From positions 47,491 to 111,490 of the forward strand of contig CAYZXT010000007.1 of the NCBI GenBank assembly GCA_964482515.1: a DNA stretch of 64,000 nucleotides, read 5' to 3'. Under the pieces are notes generated by a model. The model was not told the origin of the DNA and did no database searches. It worked only from the letters and a program-made list of their open reading frames with translations. The translations under genes were made by a program, and so were the position numbers. Positions 43,246 to 54,540 of this stretch are shown in pieces. The DNA comes from CAYZXT01 sp964482515. Lineage in GTDB: Bacteria; Elusimicrobiota; Elusimicrobia; FEN-1173. The first letter of the stretch is position 1; each line of letters starts with the position of its first letter.

Positions 43246-44466
43246 TCAGAAACCCTTCTCCAAAAATTTGTACGGCGTGGTTGTTTTAGTGGAACCGTCT
43301 TTCTTTTTAACTGACGCGGCTTTTTGTTTTGAAATGGTTTTCGCCGGAGCCGTCTTGGCGGCCGACTCCTGTTTAGCGGGCGCCGCGACGTTCGTCGCGG
43401 GCGGCGATGCCTTGGCTTTCTTCACCGCCGGGGCGGGAAGAGGTTTCGGTGCGGCGACGGCCGCCGCGGGTTTTTCGGCGAAGCGGTCCCGCCCGAAGCG
43501 GTAAGACAACACGGCGTGGTGCCCGCCGGCGTTGTCCTGTTCCAGGAAATTTGACAGGGAGAAGGAATAGTCCAGGCGAAAATCGCCGACGTTGAAACCG
43601 AGCCCGGCCGCCAGGCTTCCGCGGTTCAGCCCCGCCCGCAGCGCGAGGCTCGAGAGGACCGACCATTCCGTTCCCGCCGCCCAAGTGAGTTCGCGGCGGT
43701 TGGCGATTTCCTGTCCGGCGTCACGCACCATCACGTCCGCCAGGAAGCTCAACTGCCCCAGATGGACCCGCGCTCCGCCGAGCAATTCCATGGGGACGAG
43801 GTCCTTGCTGGCCAATCCCACGTCCGGCCGGTTCAAATGCCGTCCTGAAAAACCCAATGTCACTTGGCGCGAAACCGTCAAGAGCGCTCCCGCATCCACG
43901 CCCATAGCGCCCTTGGAACGCCCTTTGGCGAAGAGCGGATCTGAAGCCGCGTTGCCCGTCACGTTATAGGAGTGTCTTAAATAGGTGACGTTCGTTCCCA
44001 CGGCAAGCCTGCGGGAAACCTGAACGACGACGCCCATGCCGCCCTCTTGCTCGGTGAGCAGCCCGTTGGCGTCGAAGGAATTTCCGGCCACGGCGAGCGT
44101 CCACCGGCGGTTGACGGGGACGGCCAGCGCCGCGTAGCCCTGATTAAAGGAAACGCCTTCCAGCCCGGCGAAGGGTTTTGAATACGAGAGGGAAAGTTCT
44201 GCCCGGGAAATTTGGGAGAGTCCGGCGGGATTTAAAAAGATCGCGCTCGGATCGTCGGCCTTGGCCGCGAAACCGCCACTGATGGATTGACCGGCCATGC
44301 TGAGGGATGATTGGGAGAAGCCTGCGTTTGCTCGGGGGATGGAAACGAATGCGATCAGGACAAGCGCAAAATAAACTACCCGTGATTTTTTATAGAACGA
44401 ACGTCCTCTGTTGTGCTGCGTCCTAGATGCCGCGTATCTAGGAAGGGAGTTTTCGACGTTATCCAT
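43246..44466 (-). CDS. PorV/PorQ-like outer-membrane barrel with long Ala/Lys/Pro tail
   Basis: 406 aa. A long N-terminal signal (hydrophobic core VVYFALVLIAFVSIPRANA after about 29 residues, an extended n-region) begins at an ATG with a strong GGAGGGAGTT site. The mature part resembles PorV/PorQ/FadL-type barrels: KADDPSAIFLNPAGLSQISRAEL, then LSLSYSKPFAGLEGVSF, and repeated strands up to about residue 325. The last 80 residues are low-complexity, rich in alanine, lysine and proline (PAPAVKKAKASPPAT) and not part of the usual family. PorV carries cargo from the T9SS translocon, and a cargo-like gene follows 174 bases downstream. Confidence 0.8.
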   Translation of the reverse strand: MDNVENSLPRYAASRTQHNRGRSFYKKSRVVYFALVLIAFVSIPRANAGFSQSSLSMAGQSISGGFAAKADDPSAIFLNPAGLSQISRAELSLSYSKPFAGLEGVSFNQGYAALAVPVNRRWTLAVAGNSFDANGLLTEQEGGMGVVVQVSRRLAVGTNVTYLRHSYNVTGNAASDPLFAKGRSKGAMGVDAGALLTVSRQVTLGFSGRHLNRPDVGLASKDLVPMELLGGARVHLGQLSFLADVMVRDAGQEIANRRELTWAAGTEWSVLSSLALRAGLNRGSLAAGLGFNVGDFRLDYSFSLSNFLEQDNAGGHHAVLSYRFGRDRFAEKPAAAVAAPKPLPAPAVKKAKASPPATNVAAPAKQESAAKTAPAKTISKQKAASVKKKDGSTKTTTPYKFLEKGF

Positions 44467-44545
44467 AACTCCCTCCTTTCCGCCATTTTATTTTCGTTGC
44501 ACGTTAGACACATGTAAAGGTAATTTAATAACACGGTAAATATAA

Positions 44546-44695
44546 TTAATGAAAAACAACTGTTGAATACATTAAGTCCTGCAGCCAGCGCAGACCCATC
44601 CATCGTTCGCAGGAAGAAACGCCGTCTTGAGGGTAAAAATCATTTTTAATATGATTTTTAGAGTCAATTTTTGTGCTTCTCTTTCTCGGCGTCAT
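44546..44695 (-). CDS. Possible 49-aa leader ORF of the PorV operon
   Basis: 49 codons starting with an ATG that follows AGGAGG by 6 bases, a perfect ribosome site. It begins MTPRKRSTKIDSKNH and ends STVVFH, basic and without a recognised domain. It is the first ORF downstream of the minus-strand promoter at 44740-44768 and ends 79 bases before the PorV-like gene. An AT-rich hairpin lies inside it. It may be a leader peptide or a small basic protein, or merely fortuitous. Confidence 0.4.
   Translation of the reverse strand: MTPRKRSTKIDSKNHIKNDFYPQDGVSSCERWMGLRWLQDLMYSTVVFH
44634..44660 (-). promoter_or_regulatory. AT-rich hairpin inside the PorV-operon leader
   Basis: A perfect 10-bp inverted repeat, TAAAAATCAT and ATGATTTTTA, around a 7-base loop. 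It falls within the possible 49-aa ORF and could act as an RNA element or protein-binding site. Confidence 0.45.
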
Positions 44696-44739
44696 CTGCG
44701 TCCTCCTGGATTCTTTCTCAATATTTTTAGTGCACACCC

Positions 44740-44768
44740 ACTATGTCCCCCGTCGGTAAAATTGTCAA
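44740..44768 (-). promoter_or_regulatory. Sigma-70-type promoter for the PorV operon
   Basis: On the minus strand: TTGACA (44768-44763), a 17-base spacer, then CATAGT (44745-44740). The perfect -35 and exact spacing make it credible. Transcription would start near 44733, about 38 bases before the small ORF. Confidence 0.75.
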
Positions 44769-44877
44769 GTAAATTTTTGTAACACTAAATTCGAGCTTAA
44801 TTTACAATGTGAAAATCGTCACAAAGGACCGAAATTAATTGAAAATTTGCAGGAATTTTGATGAATGATGAAATTGT

Positions 44878-44904
44878 TTGATAAAATTCCGATACCTTTA
44901 TAAT
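44878..44904 (+). promoter_or_regulatory. Possible promoter of the SIMPL-domain gene
   Basis: TATAAT at 44899-44904 with TTGATA at 44878-44883, but only 15 bases between them (TTTGAT one base upstream gives 16). The ribosome site GGGAGG and ATG at 44922 follow closely. Confidence 0.5.
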
Positions 44905-44921
44905 TTCAGACGGGAGGATGT

Positions 44922-45650
44922 ATGCAGAAAAAAATCGAAAGATGTTTTTTTCGGGTGGCAATGGTCGCGGTCTGCCTTTGCGGAATTTCCATTTCGCGGG
45001 CCCATGAAGCGGGATCCAAACCCAAGCCTTCCGTCTTGAACGTATCGGCTTCATCGACGGTAAAAGGCAAGCCGGACCGGGCGATCGTTTCCATCGGCGT
45101 TCTGACGCAATCGGCCAAAGCGCAGGAAGCGTCCGAGAAAAACGCCAGGCAAACGTCGGCCGTCATCGCGGAATTGAAGAAACTTTTGGGCGCGAAGGGA
45201 GAAATCAAGACCGCGTACTATCAGCTTTCGCCGAACTACGATCATCGTCCGGGCAAAGACGCGATGATCAGCGGATACTCTGCATCGAACACTGTACAGG
45301 TGACCGTGGATGACCTGGATATCATCGGGAAAGTCATCGACGCCTCCACCCAGTCCGGCGCCAATACCGTCCAGAGCCTCCAGTTCATCCTGAAGGACGA
45401 CAGCGCGCTCCGCAAGCAGGCGCTCCAGGAATCCATCGCCAAAGCCAAAAGCAAGGCCGACGCCATGGCCGCGGCCGCGGGAGTGAAGATCGTACGGGTC
45501 CTTTCGCTCGGCGAAGGAGAGTCCTTTGCCCCGCGCCCGATGTTCATGCAGGCGAAGAGGATGGACGCCATGGCCGAGTCGACGCCGATAGAGGCGGGGG
45601 ATTTGGATATCAGCACGAACGTCAACATGGTTTTTGAGATCGCGCCTTGA
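44922..45650 (+). CDS. SIMPL-domain (DUF541) periplasmic protein
   Basis: 242 aa with a signal peptide (MVAVCLCGISISRAHEA). The SIMPL domain spans about residues 35-235: LNVSASSTVKGKPDRAIVSIG at the N-terminal side and a helix GVKIVRVLSLGE near the C-terminal side. SIMPL proteins (BP26, YggE, oxidative-stress-related) are oligomeric periplasmic proteins of unclear molecular role. A GGGAGGATGT ribosome site precedes the ATG, and a TATAAT-like promoter lies directly upstream. It is a single gene, divergent from the PorV operon. Confidence 0.9.
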   Translation: MQKKIERCFFRVAMVAVCLCGISISRAHEAGSKPKPSVLNVSASSTVKGKPDRAIVSIGVLTQSAKAQEASEKNARQTSAVIAELKKLLGAKGEIKTAYYQLSPNYDHRPGKDAMISGYSASNTVQVTVDDLDIIGKVIDASTQSGANTVQSLQFILKDDSALRKQALQESIAKAKSKADAMAAAAGVKIVRVLSLGEGESFAPRPMFMQAKRMDAMAESTPIEAGDLDISTNVNMVFEIAP

Positions 45651-45656
45651 CCCGGT

Positions 45657-45685
45657 TTGACGGGGCTATGTCGATTTGATAAACT
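45657..45685 (+). promoter_or_regulatory. Candidate promoter of the thyX-purA-carA operon
   Basis: TTGACG at 45657-45662, a 17-base spacer and TAAACT at 45680-45685. A second TTGACA at 45739-45744 has 17 bases to a poor TAAGCC. Either could start the thyX transcript. Confidence 0.5.
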
Positions 45686-45799
45686 CGGTTCTGGCCTGAC
45701 GAGAGTCTTTCATACAGCAGTTCGCCGGCTTTCGTCTCTTGACAACTCTTCTTCATCCTCATAAGCCAACTTACACTGCGGTTTTTGGAGGCTCCTCCC

Positions 45800-47425
45800 A
45801 TGAATTCGGTGCAAACCGAAGGACACATCGCGCCCGGCCCGATGGCGACTTCGCTCGCCCACCCGGCCTTTTCCCCGGAACCGACGGCGCGGTTGGTGAA
45901 TTCATTTCAGGAACCGCTCAACAACGCCGTGGCCACGGCGCGCACCTGCTACTCTCCCCGCGTCATCTATTCCGAAGACGTCGATAAAGACGAAAAATCC
46001 CGCACGCAGCGCGACGCCATCGCCGAGAGCACCTACAAGGCGGGCCACCACACGACGCTTCAGCACTCCACCTTCCAGTTCGTCTTGGAAAACGTTTCGC
46101 GGCAGTGCATCTGGTCCTTCCTCCACAGCCATCCGTTCTATAATTCCGAACAAGTCAGCCAACGCTACGTGACCGTGAGCCCGGACCGGGTCGCGGTCCC
46201 GCCGCTCGCCGGCAAACAGCTGGCGCTCTACCGCGAGACGGTCCAGATGCTGATGGACGCCTATTTCCGGTTGATCGACCTGCTTTCTCCCACGGTGCGC
46301 GAAGAATACAAGCGGATATTCCCCTTGCGCGACCCCGACGAGAAAAAATGGGGGAAGTTCATCCAGCGCAAGTCCCAGGAAATCGCGCGCTACGCCCTGC
46401 CCGTGGCGACCCACGCGCACATGTATCACACCGTCAGCGGCCTGACGCTGCACCGCTATCACCGGCTCAGCCGGATCTTCGACGCGCCGCTCGAACAACA
46501 GATTTTGGTGGACAAGATGCTGGAGGAAGTCCGCAAGGTGGACCCGCTCTTCGCCGACCGCATGGAAGACCCTTTGCCGCTGGAAAAGACGCCGGAGTAT
46601 GAAATGATGCGGGCGTTCCACGGCGGGTCCGATCGCTCCGCCACGAAGGAATTCCTCCGGGAGTTCGACGGCGAGCTGGAGGGTTTTTCCTCGAAGCTGG
46701 TGGATTACAAAGTCAACGGCGAGGCCGTGCTGGCCCAGGCCGTGCGTTCGGTCCTCGGCCTGCCGAAGGGCCGCCTGTCCGACGACGACGCCATCGACCT
46801 GGTGATGAACCCGGCGAAGAACCCCTACTTCAGCGAGTCCCTCAACCTGACGACCAACGCCAAGCTCACGCGCGCGCTCGTCCACATGCATTTCACCTTC
46901 GAGAAAAAAATCTCCCACACCGCGGACAGCCAGGACCAGCGCCACCGCATGACGCCCGCGTCCCGGCCGGTCTTGGGCGGGCATTTCGTTCCGGAAAAAC
47001 CCGACTACATCATCCCCGGCCTGATCTGGGAGACGCCCGCCGCGCTGGAGTTTTACGAGGAGACGATGGGGAAGCTGTGGGCGAACATGAACGCGCTCCT
47101 GAACATGGGCGCGCCCCAGGAATTCGTCCTCTACCTTTTGCCGAACGCCGTCAGCATCCGCTTCGAGGAGTCCGGCGATCTGCTGAACTTTCACCACAAA
47201 TGGTCGAAGCGTTTGTGTTACACGGCGCAGGAAGAAATCTGGAAGACGTCGCAGGAAGAGGTTTTGCAGCTCGCGAAGATCGCGCCGCGCGTGGCGAAGC
47301 ACATCGGCGCGCCCTGCCAGTTGCGGCAGGCGGCGAAAGTGCGGCCCTTCTGCCCCGAGGGCGACCGGTTCTGCGGAGTCCTGGTGTGGAAGCTTCCTGT
47401 CGAAAAATATTCGAGATTGATTTAG
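45800..47425 (+). CDS. thyX: Double-length flavin-dependent thymidylate synthase (ThyX) family protein
   Basis: 541 aa from the ATG at 45800, after GGAGG; single-domain ThyX is 220-250 aa. Two ThyX-like halves can be seen. The N-terminal half has HTTLQHSTFQFVLENVSRQC and NSEQVSQRYV, matching the ThyX flavin/dUMP region, but the RHR of the canonical RHRxxSxxxxSxR motif is changed to HSH. The C-terminal half has KISHTADSQDQRHRM and LPNAVSIRFEESGDLLNFHH. Long ThyX proteins of this kind are known from Chlamydia. It would make dTMP from dUMP with methylene-THF, fitting the Tmk, Dcd and GlyA encoded here. Which half is catalytic is unclear. Confidence 0.82.
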   Translation: MNSVQTEGHIAPGPMATSLAHPAFSPEPTARLVNSFQEPLNNAVATARTCYSPRVIYSEDVDKDEKSRTQRDAIAESTYKAGHHTTLQHSTFQFVLENVSRQCIWSFLHSHPFYNSEQVSQRYVTVSPDRVAVPPLAGKQLALYRETVQMLMDAYFRLIDLLSPTVREEYKRIFPLRDPDEKKWGKFIQRKSQEIARYALPVATHAHMYHTVSGLTLHRYHRLSRIFDAPLEQQILVDKMLEEVRKVDPLFADRMEDPLPLEKTPEYEMMRAFHGGSDRSATKEFLREFDGELEGFSSKLVDYKVNGEAVLAQAVRSVLGLPKGRLSDDDAIDLVMNPAKNPYFSESLNLTTNAKLTRALVHMHFTFEKKISHTADSQDQRHRMTPASRPVLGGHFVPEKPDYIIPGLIWETPAALEFYEETMGKLWANMNALLNMGAPQEFVLYLLPNAVSIRFEESGDLLNFHHKWSKRLCYTAQEEIWKTSQEEVLQLAKIAPRVAKHIGAPCQLRQAAKVRPFCPEGDRFCGVLVWKLPVEKYSRLI

Positions 47426-47436
47426 GAGAAAAAACC

Positions 47437-48729
47437 ATGTCAACGCTGGTCGTGGTCGGCGCCCAATGGGGCGATGAAGGAAAAGGGAAGATCGTGCATT
47501 TGCTCGGCAAACAGGCGGACGTGATCGTCCGTTTCCAGGGCGGCAACAACGCGGGCCACACCGTCGTCTTCGACGGAAAGCATTTCGTCCTGCACCAGAT
47601 CCCGTCGGGCATCCTGCAGCCCGGCAAGAAATGCGTCATCGCCAACGGCGTGGTCATGGACCTCACAGCGTTGAAGGAAGAGATCGAATTTCTGGAGTCC
47701 CGCAAAGTGAAAGTGCGCGGGCGGCTTTTCATCAGCGCCTGGGCACACCTCATCCTCGCCTACCACAAGCACCTCGACGCGCTGCGCGAGTCCGGCGAAA
47801 ACAAGATCGGCACCACCAAACGCGGCATCGGCCCCGCCTATTCCGACAAGGTCGGACGCTCGGGCATCCGCTTCGCGGACTTCATGGAGCCGGAGCTCTT
47901 CGCGGAATTGGTGGAGAACAACCTGCGACAGAAAGCGCCGCTCCTGGAAAAAGTCATATCCCTCGAACAACTGCGCGAGGAAACCCTGAAGAACGCCGCG
48001 GAGCTGCGGGAATTTTTCAAACCTTTCATCTGCGATTCACCGATGTACCTACAGAACGTTCTCAATAAGAAGGGACACGTTTTGTTCGAAGGCGCCCAGG
48101 GAACGATGCTGGACGTGGACTTCGGCACCTATCCTTTCGTGACATCGTCCAACCCGGCGGCGGGCGCGGCCTGCGTCGGTTCCGGTGTGGGCCCCGGGGC
48201 CATCGACGAGGTCCTCGGCGTGGTGAAGGCCTACACGACGCGCGTGGGCGACGGGCCGTTCCCGACGGAGCTGAAGGACGCGGTGGGCGAAGACCTGCGC
48301 AAGCGCGGCCATGAGTTCGGCGCCACCACGGGCCGTCCTCGGCGCTGCGGCTGGTTCGACTCCGTGGTCGTGCGGTTCTCGGCGCGGGTGAACGGCATCA
48401 CGCGGATCGCCCTCACCAAGCTGGATGTGCTGGAAGGCATCGACCCGATCCCCGTCTGCGTGGCCTACAGGCTCGACGGTAAGATCATCAAGGAATTCCC
48501 GGCGTCACGCTACGCCCAGAACGCGGTCCAACCTATATATAAAAACCTGCCCGGGTTCGCCGGTCCGGTGAAGGGCATCACCCGCTTCGATAAGCTGCCC
48601 AAGGCGGCGCAGGACTATGTGAAGTTCCTGGAGAAGCAAGTTGGCGTTCCGATGGACATCGTGTCCATGGGCGCGAGCCGCGACCAGACCATCCTGCGCG
48701 ACAAAAAATTCCGGTGGATACCCAAATGA
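47437..48729 (+). CDS. purA: Adenylosuccinate synthetase
   Basis: First committed step of AMP synthesis: IMP, aspartate and GTP to adenylosuccinate. 430 aa, normal. The GTP/IMP motif QWGDEGKGKIVHLL, the GGNNAGHTV loop and ANGVVMD are intact; the C-terminal RPRRCGWFD and GVGPGAID are also family hallmarks. The ATG follows TAGGAGAAAAAACC. It lies 11 bases after thyX and overlaps carA by four bases, so these three genes form one transcription unit. Confidence 0.97.
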   Translation: MSTLVVVGAQWGDEGKGKIVHLLGKQADVIVRFQGGNNAGHTVVFDGKHFVLHQIPSGILQPGKKCVIANGVVMDLTALKEEIEFLESRKVKVRGRLFISAWAHLILAYHKHLDALRESGENKIGTTKRGIGPAYSDKVGRSGIRFADFMEPELFAELVENNLRQKAPLLEKVISLEQLREETLKNAAELREFFKPFICDSPMYLQNVLNKKGHVLFEGAQGTMLDVDFGTYPFVTSSNPAAGAACVGSGVGPGAIDEVLGVVKAYTTRVGDGPFPTELKDAVGEDLRKRGHEFGATTGRPRRCGWFDSVVVRFSARVNGITRIALTKLDVLEGIDPIPVCVAYRLDGKIIKEFPASRYAQNAVQPIYKNLPGFAGPVKGITRFDKLPKAAQDYVKFLEKQVGVPMDIVSMGASRDQTILRDKKFRWIPK

Positions 48730-49832
48730 CGCGGGCCGTCCTCGCCCTCGAAACAGGGAAGATATTCGAAGGCCGTGCCTTCGGCGCCGAAGGGGAGACC
48801 TCCGGCGAGGTCGTGTTCTGCACGTCTCTGACCGGCTACCAGGAAATCCTCACGGACCCGTCCTACCAGCGCCAGATCGTGGTGATGACCTATCCCCATG
48901 TCGGAAACTACGGCACCAACGACACGCTGAACGAATCCGACCGGCCCTACGTGGCGGGGTTCGTCGCCCGCGAGTTCAGCAACACCGCTTCCCATTGGCA
49001 GCCGATGAAGTCCCTTGAATCTTTCATGCAGGCCCACAAGATCGTGGGCATCGACGACATCGATACCCGCGCTTTGGTCCGCCACCTCCGCAGCGTGGGC
49101 GTTTGCCAGGGCATCATCGCCACGGGCGAGGATGTGTCGGCGAAAGAACTGGTGGAACGCGCCAAGAAGGCCGGCCGGATGGAAGGCGCGGACCTGGTGA
49201 AGGAAGTCACCTGCGAAAAACCCTATTCTTGGATGTCCATCGGCCAGCCGAAGCGCAAAGTGGTCTTGATGGATTTCGGCGTAAAGCGCAACATCATGCA
49301 GTCCCTGGCGGAGCGCGGCTGCGACGTGACCGTCGTCCCGGCGCAGACCACGGCGGAAGAGATCGTCGCCATGAACCCCAGCGGCGTGATGCTGTCCAAC
49401 GGCCCCGGCGACCCGGCCGCCGTCACTTACGCGATCAAAACGATCCGCGAACTGGTGGAGCGCAACAAGGACCAGTATCTCCCGCTCTTCGGCATCTGCC
49501 TGGGCAACCAGTTGCTCGGACTGGCCATGGGCGGAAAAACGTCCAAGCTGAAGTTCGGCCACCGCGGCGCCAACCATCCCGTCAAAGATTTGACCACCGG
49601 GAAAGTGTCCGTCACCACCCAGAACCACGGCTTCGTGGTCGACATCGATTCCCTGGCGGGCAAGGACGTCGAGCTGACCCATATGAATTTGAACGACAAC
49701 ACGCTGGAGGGTTTCCGGCATAAGTCGCTGCCGATCTTCTCTGTGCAGCACCACCCGGAAGCCTGCCCCGGCCCCCATGACGCCCACGATCTGTTCGACC
49801 GGTTCATCGGCTTCATGGACAAGAAGTCCTAG
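48726..49832 (+). CDS. carA: Carbamoyl-phosphate synthase small (glutaminase) chain
   Basis: Hydrolyses glutamine and channels ammonia to CarB for pyrimidine and arginine synthesis. 368 aa. The N-terminal domain has FCTSLTGYQEILTDPSY, and the class I amidotransferase domain has LSNGPGDP, the nucleophile C258 in FGICLGNQLL and the histidine pair in QHHPEACPGP. The start overlaps the purA stop (ATGA). The next gene is a flavin reductase-like protein before carB, so carA and carB are not directly adjacent. Confidence 0.96.
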   Translation: MTRAVLALETGKIFEGRAFGAEGETSGEVVFCTSLTGYQEILTDPSYQRQIVVMTYPHVGNYGTNDTLNESDRPYVAGFVAREFSNTASHWQPMKSLESFMQAHKIVGIDDIDTRALVRHLRSVGVCQGIIATGEDVSAKELVERAKKAGRMEGADLVKEVTCEKPYSWMSIGQPKRKVVLMDFGVKRNIMQSLAERGCDVTVVPAQTTAEEIVAMNPSGVMLSNGPGDPAAVTYAIKTIRELVERNKDQYLPLFGICLGNQLLGLAMGGKTSKLKFGHRGANHPVKDLTTGKVSVTTQNHGFVVDIDSLAGKDVELTHMNLNDNTLEGFRHKSLPIFSVQHHPEACPGPHDAHDLFDRFIGFMDKKS

Positions 49833-49837
49833 GGTCT

Positions 49838-50368
49838 TTGAAGAAACTGAAGTTGGGCGATTATTTCCGCCTCGTGAACCACGGCCCGGTGGTGTTGATC
49901 ACGTCGGGCCGCGGCAAACAAGTGAACGCGGCGCCCATCGCCTGGAACGTGCCGGTCAGCGACGAGCCGCCGCTCTTCGCCATCGCCGTGGAACGCGGCA
50001 TCTACACCCACGAGCTGATCCGGAAGACGAAGGAGTTCACTGTGAACGTTCCGGTCTCCGGCCAACTGGAAGCGGTCAAGTTTTGCGGGAAGCATTCCGG
50101 CCGTGAACGGAATAAAATTCGCGATTGCGGATTGGTCCTGCAAAAAGGCATCAAGATCAAAACGCCCCACGTCCGCGGCTGCGCGGGTTTCTTCGAGTGC
50201 CGCGTGGAAAAGACGGTCTCCGCCGGCGGGCAGGACGTGTTCATCGGGCGCGTGCTGAGCGCCTACGCGGCGAAGGATTATTTCGACGGAAAAACGGCGT
50301 CCCCGTCCGGTAAAACGTTCCACCACCTGGGACGGGGTGTGTTTGTGGAAACGGGAAGAAAAATTTGA
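49838..50368 (+). CDS. Flavin reductase family protein (FMN-binding split barrel)
   Basis: 176 aa. Resembles the flavin-reductase-like / NADH:FMN oxidoreductase family with a split beta-barrel: GPVVLITSGRGKQVNAAPIAW, PLFAIAVERGIYTHELIR and TVNVPVSGQ near residues 20-75. It begins with TTG at 49838, only 5 bases after carA, and no better ATG exists nearby. It is placed between carA and carB, probably cotranscribed. Its substrate is unknown; some relatives are flavin reductases, others are mono-oxygenase partners or haem-binding proteins. A link to ThyX flavin supply is possible but speculative. Confidence 0.8.
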   Translation: MKKLKLGDYFRLVNHGPVVLITSGRGKQVNAAPIAWNVPVSDEPPLFAIAVERGIYTHELIRKTKEFTVNVPVSGQLEAVKFCGKHSGRERNKIRDCGLVLQKGIKIKTPHVRGCAGFFECRVEKTVSAGGQDVFIGRVLSAYAAKDYFDGKTASPSGKTFHHLGRGVFVETGRKI

Positions 50369-50389
50369 CGGATTGAAAAGGACACCATC

Positions 50390-53710
<3,321 letters not shown>

Positions 53711-53740
53711 AATATTTTTTCTCCGTCGGAAAAATCCGAC

Positions 53741-53769
53741 TTGACACTCTGGATGTTGTGGGATAGAAT
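53741..53769 (+). promoter_or_regulatory. Sigma-70-type promoter of nrdR-nrdJ-dcd
   Basis: TTGACA at 53741-53746, a 17-base spacer and TAGAAT at 53764-53769. It lies 31 bases after the carB stop and is the only strong promoter before nrdR. Confidence 0.82.
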
Positions 53770-53776
53770 GCCCGGG

Positions 53777-53792
53777 CCACAAAATATGGTGG
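53777..53792 (+). promoter_or_regulatory. Candidate NrdR box over the transcription start
   Basis: The 16-bp imperfect palindrome CCACAAAATATGGTGG has the shape and size of an NrdR box and matches the consensus ACACTATATATAGTGT at 11 of 16 positions. It begins 7 bases after the -10 hexamer. A second palindrome (AGATA-TAG-TATCT at 53828-53840) lies downstream but fits the consensus poorly. Confidence 0.55.
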
Positions 53793-53881
53793 TCGGATTC
53801 GAAAATCGATCCTTGTAGACAAAATCCAGATATAGTATCTAGATAAACAGGAACCCCAACCAGTCGTAGCCCGAGGCCCTT

Positions 53882-54493
53882 ATGCGTTGTCCGCATTGCG
53901 CTCATCCCGAAGTGTACGTTTTGGACTCCCGCCCGGTGGAGTCCGCCGGCGTGATCCGCCGCCGGCGCGGCTGCGAGCGTTGCGGAAAACGGTTCACTAC
54001 TTACGAGCGCGTCGAGTCCGCGCCGCTCATGGTCATCAAGAGCGACAACCGCCGCGAGCCTTTCAGCCGCACCAAGCTCCGCGAAGGGATCGCGCGCGCC
54101 TGTCAAAAGCGCCCCATCGCTTCCGACACGATCGAGAAGTTGGTTTCGGAAGTGGAATACGAACTGCAAGATTTCGTGATGGAAGTTTCCACGCGGAAGA
54201 TCGGCGAGATGGTGCTGCACAAGCTTTACGACCTGGATTCGGTGGCCTACGTGCGCTTCGCGTCGGTCTACCGCCAGTTCAGCGACCTCGACCATTTTTT
54301 GAACGAAGTGAAGCGGCTCGCCAAGTCCTATCAGGCGGACAAGGTGAAGCGCATCATCAAGGAAATCCGCTCCGATAAGAAGCCCGTCCGGCGCCGCGTC
54401 GCGGCGGCAACGCCGTCCGACAAACCGGCACCGCGCCTAGCGGCGCGGGAGGAAAAAGGGAAGCCATTGGCCGCGGCCGGGTCCAAAAACTAG
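53882..54493 (+). CDS. nrdR: Transcriptional repressor NrdR
   Basis: ATP/dATP-sensing repressor of ribonucleotide reductase genes. The zinc ribbon has C3/C6 (CPHC) and C31/C34 (CERCGKRFTTYERVE), followed by the ATP-cone domain with VIKSDNRREPFSRTKL, as expected. 203 aa, about 50 residues longer than usual; the extra C-terminal tail is basic and proline/alanine-rich (SDKKPVRRRVAAATP). The ATG at 53882 follows GAGG. It sits directly before nrdJ and dcd, so it probably regulates its own operon, and a candidate NrdR box lies in its promoter. Confidence 0.93.
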   Translation: MRCPHCAHPEVYVLDSRPVESAGVIRRRRGCERCGKRFTTYERVESAPLMVIKSDNRREPFSRTKLREGIARACQKRPIASDTIEKLVSEVEYELQDFVMEVSTRKIGEMVLHKLYDLDSVAYVRFASVYRQFSDLDHFLNEVKRLAKSYQADKVKRIIKEIRSDKKPVRRRVAAATPSDKPAPRLAAREEKGKPLAAAGSKN

Positions 54494-54540
54494 CGGCCAC
54501 AGATTTGTTCTTGATTTAATTTAATCCGACGAGGTGAAGT

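Larger units (their letters stand above)
44467..44921. other. 455-bp AT-rich divergent intergenic region
   Basis: Separates the PorV-like gene (minus) from a SIMPL-domain gene (plus). It holds a possible 49-aa ORF (44546-44695), a minus-strand promoter (44740-44768), a hairpin (44634-44660) and a weaker plus-strand promoter (44878-44904), each listed separately. The composition is much more AT-rich than the flanks. Confidence 0.6.

Noticed and set aside
44376..44603. 75-codon ORF overlapping the start of the PorV-like gene
   Set aside because: Same strand but different phase, no ribosome site, and it overlaps the well-supported PorV start.
53828..53840. Second NrdR box (AGATA-TAG-TATCT)
   Set aside because: A true short palindrome, but poor match to the NrdR consensus and its centre is about 50 bases from the first, not the usual helical spacing of about 31.
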